Source of the DNA: CAYJPV01 sp964547975 | GTDB lineage: Bacteria > Acidobacteriota > Vicinamibacteria > Vicinamibacterales > JAKQTR01 | Length of the DNA stretch: 64,000 nt | Direction: 5' to 3' | NCBI GenBank assembly: GCA_964547975.1 | Contig: CAZJRM010000001.1 | Coordinates: 8,742-72,741 of the forward strand | Part shown: positions 57,669 to 64,000 of the stretch, one piece after another | Layout: the number at the start of each line of letters is the position of its first letter | Numbering within the stretch: the first letter of the stretch is position 1 | Program-made: the position numbers and the translations under genes | Notes under the pieces: model-generated | Seen by the model: the letters and a program-made list of their open reading frames with translations, nothing else | What the model was told of the DNA's origin: nothing | Databases searched by the model: none

Positions 57669-57692
57669 GCCAGGGCCGTCGTCTGCCCGGGC
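57669..57692 (+). terminator. Putative attenuator hairpin of the pyr leader
   Basis: GCCAGGGC (57669-57676) can pair with GCCCGGGC (57685-57692) with one A-G mismatch, followed by a moderately T-rich stretch. Its left arm, extended to CAGGGCCGT (57671-57679), is complementary over nine positions (eight Watson-Crick, one G-U) to GCGGCCCTG (57587-57595) in the PyrR hairpin, so the two structures exclude each other. Confidence 0.55.
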
Positions 57693-57732
57693 GCGCTCGT
57701 TGTTCGCGTTTCAGCCCCGACCGGAGGTGGAC

Positions 57733-58284
57733 ATGCCAGTTGTGATGGATGCCGAACGTGTGGGCCGGACGCTCACGCGGATCGCGCACGAGATCATCGA
57801 GCGGAACCGCGGCGTGGGCGAGATCGCGCTCGTCGGCGTCCGCACCCGGGGGGTGCCACTGGCTCGGCGCATCGGCGCCTGCCTGCGCGACATCACGGGC
57901 CACGAGGTGCCCACCGGGGCCCTCGACATCACCCTGTACCGCGACGATTTGATGCGGCACGCCGTCGGGCCGCAGCCCATCGTCCGCAGCACGGACATCC
58001 CGTTCTCGATCGACAACCGGGACATCATCCTGGTCGACGACGTGCTCTATACGGGACGAACCATCCGCGCGGCGCTCGACGCCCTGATCGACTTCGGGCG
58101 GCCGCGCACCATCCAGCTGGTCGTCATGGTCGACCGCGGGCACCGCGAACTGCCCATCAAGGCCGACTACGTGGGCAAGAACGTGCCGACGTCTCGGCGC
58201 GAGAGCGTACATGTCCGGCTCCAGGAGGTCGACGGGGCGGACGAGGTTTCCATCGATACCGGCGAAGAAGGGGGGCAGGCATGA
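57733..58284 (+). CDS. pyrR: Bifunctional pyr operon regulator/uracil phosphoribosyltransferase
   Basis: RNA-binding regulator that represses pyr genes when UMP is high; often also a weak UPRTase. The PRPP motif is VDDVLYTGRTIRAA (101-114); DITLYRDDL (about 65-73) and DRGHRELPIKADYVGKNVPT are typical. GGAGG lies five bases before the ATG. An upstream in-frame GTG (57595) lies inside the PyrR hairpin and is rejected. First gene of pyrR-pyrB-pyrC-pyrE, so the regulator controls its own message. Confidence 0.95.
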   Translation: MPVVMDAERVGRTLTRIAHEIIERNRGVGEIALVGVRTRGVPLARRIGACLRDITGHEVPTGALDITLYRDDLMRHAVGPQPIVRSTDIPFSIDNRDIILVDDVLYTGRTIRAALDALIDFGRPRTIQLVVMVDRGHRELPIKADYVGKNVPTSRRESVHVRLQEVDGADEVSIDTGEEGGQA

Positions 58285-59234
58285 GCGAGACTCCGACCCG
58301 CCTGCGCGGCAAAGACCTGCTGGGCATCGCGGACCTGAACCCCGACGAGATCACCCTGATTCTCGACACCGCGGACGCGATGCTCGAGATCGGATCGCGC
58401 ACCATCAAGAAGGTGCCGGCCTTGCGCGGCAAGACCGTCATCAACCTGTTCTACGAGCCGTCCACGCGCACGCGCACATCGTTCGAAGTGGCCGAGAAGC
58501 GCCTCAGCGCGGACACGCTGAACCTTGCGGTGGCGCAATCGAGCGTTGTCAAGGGCGAGACCCTGATCGATACCGCGCTCAACCTCGAAGCCATGTCGCC
58601 GTCGATCATCGTCATGCGCCACGCGTCGTCCGGGGCGTGCCACCTGTTGTCGCGCGTGTGCAAGGCGGGCATCGTGAACGCCGGCGACGGGATGCACGAA
58701 CACCCGACGCAGGGCCTGCTCGACGCGTTTACCATCCGCCGCCACAAGGGGCGTCTCGCCGGGCTGAAGATCGCGATTCTCGGCGACCTGCTCCACAGCC
58801 GCGTGTTCCGCTCGAACGCCCTGCTGCTGACGAAGATGGGCGCGGAACTGTGGGCCTGCGGCCCGCCGACGCTGACGCCGCCCGGACTCGATCGCCTGGG
58901 CGTGCGCACGACGACGGACGTCGCCGAAGCGGTGAAGGACGCGGACGTGGTGATGATGCTGCGCGTCCAGATGGAGCGCATGCAGGGCGCGTTCTTCCCG
59001 TCGCTGCGGGAGTACTTCAACGTGTTCGGAATGACGACCGCTCGCGCGGCCCTGGCGAAACCCGATGCGATCATCATGCACCCCGGCCCGATGAATCGCG
59101 GCGTCGAGATCGCGTCCGACGTGGCCGACGGCCCGGCGTCCGTGATCCTCGAGCAGGTGTCGAACGGTGTGGCGGTCCGCATGGCGGTGCTCTACCTGCT
59201 GGCCGGAGGAGGCGAACATGAAGCGGTTGCTTAA
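58281..59234 (+). CDS. pyrB: Aspartate carbamoyltransferase catalytic subunit
   Basis: First committed step of pyrimidine synthesis. Carbamoyl-phosphate motif PSTRTRTSFE (60-69), HPTQGLLDAF, ILGDLLHSRVFRSN and HPGPMNRGVE are all present; length 317. No pyrI regulatory subunit is in the window, as in many non-enteric bacteria where PyrB pairs with a dihydroorotase. ATG overlaps the pyrR stop and the 3' end overlaps pyrC by 17 bases. Confidence 0.96.
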   Translation: MSETPTRLRGKDLLGIADLNPDEITLILDTADAMLEIGSRTIKKVPALRGKTVINLFYEPSTRTRTSFEVAEKRLSADTLNLAVAQSSVVKGETLIDTALNLEAMSPSIIVMRHASSGACHLLSRVCKAGIVNAGDGMHEHPTQGLLDAFTIRRHKGRLAGLKIAILGDLLHSRVFRSNALLLTKMGAELWACGPPTLTPPGLDRLGVRTTTDVAEAVKDADVVMMLRVQMERMQGAFFPSLREYFNVFGMTTARAALAKPDAIIMHPGPMNRGVEIASDVADGPASVILEQVSNGVAVRMAVLYLLAGGGEHEAVA

Positions 59235-60549
59235 GGGCGTACGCCTGGTGGACCCGGCGTCCGGCATCGACGGCGTGCGGGACATCCTCATCGATGGCGA
59301 CCGGATCGCCCGCGTGGACGTGAGCCTCCCGATGCCGGAAACCGGGCACGTGGACGTCGTGGACCTCGGCCCCGGCGTGGTCGTGTGCCCCGGGTTCGTC
59401 GACATGCACGTGCACTTGCGGGAGCCTGGCTACGAGCACAAGGAAACCGTGGCCTCGGGCGTGGCGGCAGCCGTCGCCGGCGGATTCACCGCCGTCGCCT
59501 GCATGCCGAATACGAAGCCGGTCAACGACAGTGCCAGCGTGACGCGGTTCATTCTCAAGCAGGCGGACGTGGCCGGGCTCGCGCGGGTCTATCCCATCGG
59601 CGCGGTGACGATCGATTCGAAGGGCGAACAGCTCGCCGAAATCGCCGATTTGCGCGACGCGGGCTGCGTGGCCATCTCGGACGATGGCAAGCCGGTGGCG
59701 ACCGCGCTCATCATGCGGCGCGCGCTCGAGTACGCCGGGATGTTCGGGATGCCCGTGATCGACCACTGCGAAGACAAGTCGCTCGCGGGCGAAGGTGTCG
59801 CGCACGAGAGTTACATCACCGGGCAGCTCGGCCTGCGCGGCATTCCTTCGGCGGCCGAGGACGTGATGGTGGACCGCGACATCGTGCTCGCGGCCATGAC
59901 CGGCTCGGCGGTGCACATCGCGCACCTCAGCACGGCGGGCGCGCTGCGTTCGGTGCGCGACGGCAAGGCCCGGGGGACCAGGGTCACCTGCGAGGTGACC
60001 CCGCACCACTTCACGCTCATCGACGAGCAACTGGCGACGCCGATGACGTACGACACGCGGCTCAAGATGAATCCGCCGCTGCGGGAGCACCACGACCGCG
60101 ACGCGCTCGTCGCCGGACTGCGCGATGGCAGCATCGACGTCATCGCCACCGACCACGCGCCGCACCACGAAGACGAGAAGAGCGTGGAATTCGACCGTGC
60201 GCCGTTCGGCATCGTCGGGCTCGAAACGGCGGTGTCCCTGGGCCTCGACAAACTCGTCCACGCCGGTGTCGTCAGCCTGTCCCGGTTCGTCGAGTTGATG
60301 TCCACGAATCCGGCCCGGATCCTCGGTGTGCCCGGCGGCCGCCTCGCCGAAGGCGACGTGGCCGACCTCACCCTCATCGCGCCGGACCTGCGTGTGACCG
60401 TCGATGCGGCATCGTTCAGGTCCAGATCCCGCAATACCCCGTTCGACGGATGGACGCTCCGCGGCGGCGTTGCGGCAACCATCGTCGGCGGCCGCACGTT
60501 GTTCGTGAATCCTGGCGTGGCCGTCGTCGCCGGATTGGCAAGGAGCTGA
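59218..60549 (+). CDS. pyrC: Dihydroorotase
   Basis: Zinc amidohydrolase that closes the dihydroorotate ring, 443 residues, class I type. HVHLREPG (64-71) gives the first metal histidines, IDHCED and AHLSTAGAL the later ones, and TDHAPH the catalytic Asp. All catalytic residues appear kept, so it is an active enzyme rather than the inactive PyrC' partner of some PyrB proteins. GGAGGAGG lies just before the ATG. Overlaps pyrB by 17 bases. Confidence 0.95.
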   Translation: MKRLLKGVRLVDPASGIDGVRDILIDGDRIARVDVSLPMPETGHVDVVDLGPGVVVCPGFVDMHVHLREPGYEHKETVASGVAAAVAGGFTAVACMPNTKPVNDSASVTRFILKQADVAGLARVYPIGAVTIDSKGEQLAEIADLRDAGCVAISDDGKPVATALIMRRALEYAGMFGMPVIDHCEDKSLAGEGVAHESYITGQLGLRGIPSAAEDVMVDRDIVLAAMTGSAVHIAHLSTAGALRSVRDGKARGTRVTCEVTPHHFTLIDEQLATPMTYDTRLKMNPPLREHHDRDALVAGLRDGSIDVIATDHAPHHEDEKSVEFDRAPFGIVGLETAVSLGLDKLVHAGVVSLSRFVELMSTNPARILGVPGGRLAEGDVADLTLIAPDLRVTVDAASFRSRSRNTPFDGWTLRGGVAATIVGGRTLFVNPGVAVVAGLARS

Positions 60550-60551
60550 CC

Positions 60552-61172
60552 GTGAGCCGGAAGGACGAAATCCGCGACAAGGCGTTGGAAGACCTGCAGC
60601 GTTTCGAAGTGCTGATGATCGACGGGCACTTCGACTACGGCAACGGCTACCACGGCAAGGTGTACCTCAATCCGCACCAGCTGTTTCGTTACCCCTCGAC
60701 GATCTGGCGTTTCGCCCAGGATCTGATCGACCTGATGCCGACCACGCTCATCGAACAGACGGACCTCGTGGCCGGGCCCGTGACCGGGGGCGCGCTGCTC
60801 GCACACACGATCGCGGGACTGCTCGATTCGCGGCGCCAGTTGACCGCGCCGGCGTGCCTCTTCGCGCCGTTCGCGCCGGATCCGGTGGCCGGACACGCGT
60901 TGCGCTCGTTCTACCGCAGCCAGATGGCCGGAAAACGGGTCCTGCTGGCCGACGACGTGCGCAACACCGGGCAGACGTTCGAACGCTGCGCGGCACTGGT
61001 GAAGGAAGCCGGCGGCACGGTGGTCGGCACCGTCGAAATCTACGACCGGCTCGAGTGTGTCGTCGATCTCGGCGTGCCAAATATCGCCCTGGCGGAATAC
61101 CGCGCGCCGGACAACCTTCCCGTTTCGGACTGCCCGATGTGCCAGGCAGGCGAAGCGGTCACGGCGTTCTAG
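60552..61172 (+). CDS. pyrE: Orotate phosphoribosyltransferase
   Basis: Joins orotate to PRPP. PRPP motif is VLLADDVRNTGQTF (about 130-143); DLVAGPVTGGALLAHTIA is the typical substrate block. GTG start two bases after the pyrC stop, preceded by AAGGAGCTG; length 206. An unusual C-terminal SDCPMCQAGEAV with a CxxC pair is seen also in one subgroup of PyrE. Ends the pyrRBCE unit; carA and carB are absent from the window. Confidence 0.9.
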   Translation: MSRKDEIRDKALEDLQRFEVLMIDGHFDYGNGYHGKVYLNPHQLFRYPSTIWRFAQDLIDLMPTTLIEQTDLVAGPVTGGALLAHTIAGLLDSRRQLTAPACLFAPFAPDPVAGHALRSFYRSQMAGKRVLLADDVRNTGQTFERCAALVKEAGGTVVGTVEIYDRLECVVDLGVPNIALAEYRAPDNLPVSDCPMCQAGEAVTAF

Positions 61173-61174
61173 AG

Positions 61175-61249
61175 ACTAGGCGCTAGAGGCTAGAGGCCGT
61201 GCGCTGGAGGCCAGGCCGAAAGCCGCAAGCCGTCAGCCGAGAGCCGGAC
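61175..61249. repeat. Degenerate heptamer array after pyrE
   Basis: TAGGCGC, TAGAGGC, TAGAGGC units, then AGCCGAA, AGCCGCA, AGCCGTC, AGCCGAG and AGCCGGA up to the ATG of the next gene. Same words as the arrays at 35063 and 57466. Confidence 0.7.
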
Positions 61250-62119
61250 ATGCCGCGAGATTTGAAGGCCGCGCTCGATCGGCTCTACGTCGACTTCAAT
61301 GCGGCGGGCCGCATCAGCGATCCCGTCGAACACGTCCGCCCGTTTTCCGACCCCGCCGATCGCGAGGTGGCCGGCTTCCTGGCGGCCGGCCTCGCGTTCG
61401 GTCGGGTCGCGAGCATCAGGGCGTCGCTCGACGCCGTGTTTGCGGTGCTCGGGCCGTCGCCCGCCCGTTTCGTCCGCAGGTTTGATCCCGCGCGTGACAC
61501 GAGGCGTCTCGACGGCTTCGTGCACCGATGGACGAAGGGGCGGGACGTGGCCGGCGTGCTCTGGATCCTCCGGCACATGGTCGAGTCGTCCGGGTCGATC
61601 GAGCGGTTCTTCATCGCCGGCGACGACGCGCGTGCCGAGGATATCGGCCCGGGCCTCGAATCGTTCTGCGGCCGCGCCCGGGCGATCGACCTGTCGCCGG
61701 TGTACGGCAGGATGCGGGCCATGCCGGGTGCGCACGGCTTCTTCGCGCTGCCCTCCGGCGGGAGCGCCTGCAAGCGCCTCAACCTCTACCTGCGGTGGAT
61801 GATTCGCCGCGATGCGATCGACCTCGGCGCCTGGTCAGGCGTGAGCGCCGCACGGCTCGTCGTGCCGCTCGATGTTCACGTCATCCGTGTCGGGCGCTGT
61901 CTCGGCCTGACACGCCGCGTGTCGCCCGGCTGGCGCATGGCGGTGGAGATCACCCGCGCGCTTCGCGCGCTCGATCCCGACGACCCCGTCCGTTACGACT
62001 TCGCCCTGTGCCACCTCGGCATGCAGCACCTGTGCGGGCATGGACGGCCAGGCGGCGACTCGAACTGCCCGCTGCGCGGTCTCTGTCAGCCCCTCGGACG
62101 CGCGACGGCCGCCTCGTAG
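61250..62119 (+). CDS. TIGR02757/DUF2400 family protein
   Basis: Protein of 289 residues. Family blocks: DLKAALDRLYVDFNAAGRISDPVE near the start when read in parts, FSDPADREVAGFLAAGLAFGRV, KRLNLYLRWMIRRD, VVPLDVHVIRVGRCLGLTRR and a cysteine cluster near the C-terminus (CHLGMQHLCGHG, NCPLRGLC) that suggests an Fe-S or zinc site. The helical core with KRLNLYLRWM and DVH resembles helix-hairpin-helix DNA glycosylases, so a DNA-repair role is possible but unproven. Overlaps the convergent glycosyltransferase gene by 34 bases. Confidence 0.82.
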   Translation: MPRDLKAALDRLYVDFNAAGRISDPVEHVRPFSDPADREVAGFLAAGLAFGRVASIRASLDAVFAVLGPSPARFVRRFDPARDTRRLDGFVHRWTKGRDVAGVLWILRHMVESSGSIERFFIAGDDARAEDIGPGLESFCGRARAIDLSPVYGRMRAMPGAHGFFALPSGGSACKRLNLYLRWMIRRDAIDLGAWSGVSAARLVVPLDVHVIRVGRCLGLTRRVSPGWRMAVEITRALRALDPDDPVRYDFALCHLGMQHLCGHGRPGGDSNCPLRGLCQPLGRATAAS

Positions 62120-63186
62120 GCGGCCAGCGTTTCGTCCACCATCCGATCGACGTTGAAGTGTTCGCGGGCGCGCGCCAGGCCCGCCGCGCCCATCCGCGCG
62201 CGTGTGTCGGGATCGCGCAACAACGTGATGATGGCCTCGGCCATGTCCGCAGGGTGCTGCGCGGGCACGACGAGCCCGGTCACGCCGTGTTCGACGGCTT
62301 CGGGGATGCCGCCGGCCGCCGTGCCGACGACGGGCCTCGACGCCGCCATCGCGTCCAGGATCGACGTACCCAGCCCTTCGGTGACCGAACTCATCACGAA
62401 CACGTCGAAGCCCTTCAGCATCGACAGGACGTCGGGCCGGAAACCGACCAGCCTCACGTGCCGGTCGAGCCCCAGGTGCTTGATCTGCTGCTGCAGCGCG
62501 TGTTTCAGCTGGCCTTCACCGAACACCAGGAACGCCGCGTCCGGGAACGCCCGTACCACCCGTGGCGCCGCCTCGATGAGGTAGCGCTGACCCTTGTGCG
62601 GGACGAGCGCTCCGATGTTCCCGACGATGGGGCAGCGCGGAGGCAGCCAGAGTTCCTTGTGGATATCCGCGGCCGGGAGCCCCGCAATCCGTTCCGCATC
62701 GATCCCCTCGTGCACGGTCACCGCGCGATCCGCCGGCACGCCGTCCTTCACGACCATCTGGCGGATGGCGTCGGACGAACAGATCATCAGATCCACCGAC
62801 TTGTACTTCCACCGGGAAAACGCGTTCTGCTTCAGGTGGAAGTCCACGCGCCGGGCCGCGACCAGCAGCGGGCGTGTCGCTGACCGCATGGTCGACAGCG
62901 CCATCGTGGCCATCGACACGCCGTGAGGATCGTGCGCGTGAATCACATCGGGCTTGAGCTCGCGGAGGACGCGCGAGAGGCGGAACCCGGCGGCGAAATC
63001 GACCTCGTGCGCCGGAGCGAGGCGGATGAGGTCGTGGCCCTCGGACGCGCGCCTGGCGAGCGCGCCCTCCGGGTGCGCGACGAGGACCGCGCGATGGCCC
63101 CGCTCGCGCAGGCCGAGCACGGTCAGCAGCGCCTGGTTCTGGCCGCCGCGCCACGTCCGGGCCGTGTCGATGTGCAGGGTGAACAT
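62086..63186 (-). CDS. Glycosyltransferase family 4
   Basis: GT-B enzyme of 366 residues. TWRGGQNQALLTVLGL at the start, HAHDPHGVSM, the nucleotide-sugar block NIGALVPHKGQRYLIEAA, RLVGFRPDVLSML and VTEGLGTSILDAMAA; the usual second Glu of the EX7E motif is Asp here. Cytoplasmic, probably building lipopolysaccharide core or an exopolysaccharide. The family-2 enzyme lies 10 bases upstream on the same strand. Confidence 0.88.
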   Translation of the reverse strand: MFTLHIDTARTWRGGQNQALLTVLGLRERGHRAVLVAHPEGALARRASEGHDLIRLAPAHEVDFAAGFRLSRVLRELKPDVIHAHDPHGVSMATMALSTMRSATRPLLVAARRVDFHLKQNAFSRWKYKSVDLMICSSDAIRQMVVKDGVPADRAVTVHEGIDAERIAGLPAADIHKELWLPPRCPIVGNIGALVPHKGQRYLIEAAPRVVRAFPDAAFLVFGEGQLKHALQQQIKHLGLDRHVRLVGFRPDVLSMLKGFDVFVMSSVTEGLGTSILDAMAASRPVVGTAAGGIPEAVEHGVTGLVVPAQHPADMAEAIITLLRDPDTRARMGAAGLARAREHFNVDRMVDETLAAYEAAVARPRG

Positions 63187-63196
63187 GCGGCCGCCG

Positions 63197-63958
63197 TCAG
63201 GCCTTGTGACCCGAATCCTGCTGACGCTCCCAGAGCTTCACGAACTTCAGCAGGACGTAGTACGAGTTCAGCAACGACACGATGAGCCCGACGCGCCCGT
63301 CGCGGAATCCTCCCCGCAGGACGTAGTTCCGGACGAACGCCGCAGGCGGATTCAGGCAGAGGTGCCGGAGGCCGGCCCGCCGTCCGTCTTCGAACATCTG
63401 GCGCGCCGCAAGCGTGGTGTACCGGTCGATCGTCTGCAGGTGGTGCGAGACGTCCCGGTACGTGTAGTGCAGCACGTCGTGGTGCAGATCCTGGACCGGC
63501 CCCCGGGCCCGGACCGACTCGTGGACGTAGCGGCCGCCCCACTCGGCCTGGCGGCGATCGTAGAGACGCAACTGGTAGTCGGGATACCAGTCCGTCGAGC
63601 GGATCCAGCGTCCCAGGTAACGGCTCAGGCGGGGGACTCGATAACCCGCGCACGGAGGGGTCCCCGCCATCAGGCCCCGAATCTCATCCGCGAGTTGCGG
63701 CGTGACGCGTTCGTCGGCATCGAGCGACAGGATCCACTCGTGGGCGGCTTCGGCGGCCGCGAAGTTCTTCTGCGCGATGTACCCGGGCCAGTCCCGCACG
63801 ATGACGCGGGCGCCCGCGGCCCGTGCCACGGCGACCGTGTCGTCGGTGCTGCGCGAATCGACCACGAGCACCTCGTCGGCGAACGACACGGATTCGATCG
63901 CCGCCGCGATGTTGGCGGATTCGTTCAGCGTGATGATGGTGACCGTCAGCCCCGGCAC
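63197..63958 (-). CDS. Glycosyltransferase family 2 (WaaE/KdtX-like)
   Basis: GT-A enzyme of 253 residues. TVTIITLNESANIAAAIESV, DEVLVVDSRSTDDTV and WILSLDADERV carry the nucleotide-sugar and DxD motifs; WYPDYQLRLYDRR and HESVRARGPV are typical of the lipopolysaccharide-core glucosyl/heptosyltransferase group WaaE. C-terminal hydrophobic stretch (VGLIVSLLNSYYVLLKFVKL) suggests membrane attachment. Heads the two-gene glycan unit; a short heptamer-like run lies between it and the right edge. Confidence 0.86.
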   Translation of the reverse strand: MPGLTVTIITLNESANIAAAIESVSFADEVLVVDSRSTDDTVAVARAAGARVIVRDWPGYIAQKNFAAAEAAHEWILSLDADERVTPQLADEIRGLMAGTPPCAGYRVPRLSRYLGRWIRSTDWYPDYQLRLYDRRQAEWGGRYVHESVRARGPVQDLHHDVLHYTYRDVSHHLQTIDRYTTLAARQMFEDGRRAGLRHLCLNPPAAFVRNYVLRGGFRDGRVGLIVSLLNSYYVLLKFVKLWERQQDSGHKA

Positions 63959-64000
63959 TTGGGCACTATAGCTCAGGGGCAGGGGAGAGGGACAAGGCGA

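Noticed and set aside
57595..57732. Earlier in-frame GTG start for pyrR
   Set aside because: It lies in the loop of the PyrR hairpin and the added residues match no PyrR; the ATG at 57733 has GGAGG.
63960..64000. tRNA-like start (TAGCTCAGGGGCAGGGG) at the right edge
   Set aside because: No acceptor stem or anticodon arm can be formed from what is visible, and the sequence looks like the heptamer repeats.

Overview
The window looks like chromosomal DNA from a GC-rich Gram-negative bacterium, most likely an acidobacterium of the Vicinamibacteria type. This placement is inferred from gene content and order (yebC-ruvC-ruvA-ruvB-fabH-queA, tilS-ftsH-folP-cdaA-ybbR-glmM-pdxJ, a Tricorn-like S41 protease, Gld-type ABC genes outside Bacteroidetes), from an OmpA/Pal-type lipoprotein that implies an outer membrane, and from dense intergenic short repeats. 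No database search was possible. The window is almost fully coding: no stretch longer than about 300 bases lacks a gene. I see no insertion sequence, phage, integrase or CRISPR array.

Layout. 1-9334: mixed metabolic and envelope genes: a three-domain kinase/M23/aminotransferase fusion, a serine beta-lactamase-like gene with an apparent C-terminal frameshift, a C_GCAxxG_C_C protein, a beta-carbonic anhydrase, an outer-membrane barrel, a methyltransferase, a thiamine-binding-like protein and two unknowns. 9437-14463: yebC, ruvCAB, fabH, queA. 14602-17940: HDOD protein, deoxyhypusine-synthase-like protein, class II aldolase and an orphan Dam-type methylase. 17989-21255: giant Tricorn-like protease. 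21339-31406: tRNA(CAU), tilS, ftsH, folP, cdaA, ybbR, glmM, pdxJ, a hydrolase, a TPR protein and a YHS protein. 31523-37910: hydroxyacid dehydrogenase, nth, cyclophilin, DUF72, queE-queC, AlaX-like editing protein. 37929-47107: one long leftward operon, gldA-gldF-gldG-DUF4340-dacB-unknown-GH31. 47324-53063: receiver-PilZ protein, a LysW-like carrier coupled to larE, a GT-C membrane glycosyltransferase, a methyltransferase and pal. 53171-61172: nearly the whole pyrimidine pathway in two units, pyrK-pyrD-pyrF leftward and pyrR-pyrB-pyrC-pyrE rightward, the latter behind a recognisable PyrR-binding attenuator. 61250-63958: TIGR02757 protein and two glycosyltransferases.

Gene interplay. Genes inside operons overlap by 1-8 bases again and again (ATGA or GTGA junctions), so translational coupling is widespread. 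CdaA (c-di-AMP synthesis), YbbR and GlmM form the known c-di-AMP/peptidoglycan-precursor module. QueE and QueC make the 7-deazaguanine precursor that QueA, elsewhere in the window, finishes on tRNA. PyrR probably senses UMP and controls pyrBCE through competing RNA hairpins.

Most worth following up: the LysW-like acidic carrier protein, whose terminus is Gln instead of the usual Glu, translationally fused by overlap to a LarE sulfurtransferase; the PyrR attenuator; two families of intergenic repeats (a palindrome whose core is fixed while its arms co-vary, and degenerate heptamer arrays); an alkaline-phosphatase-fold membrane protein that has lost metal ligands; and the kinase/peptidase-like/phospho-lyase fusion.
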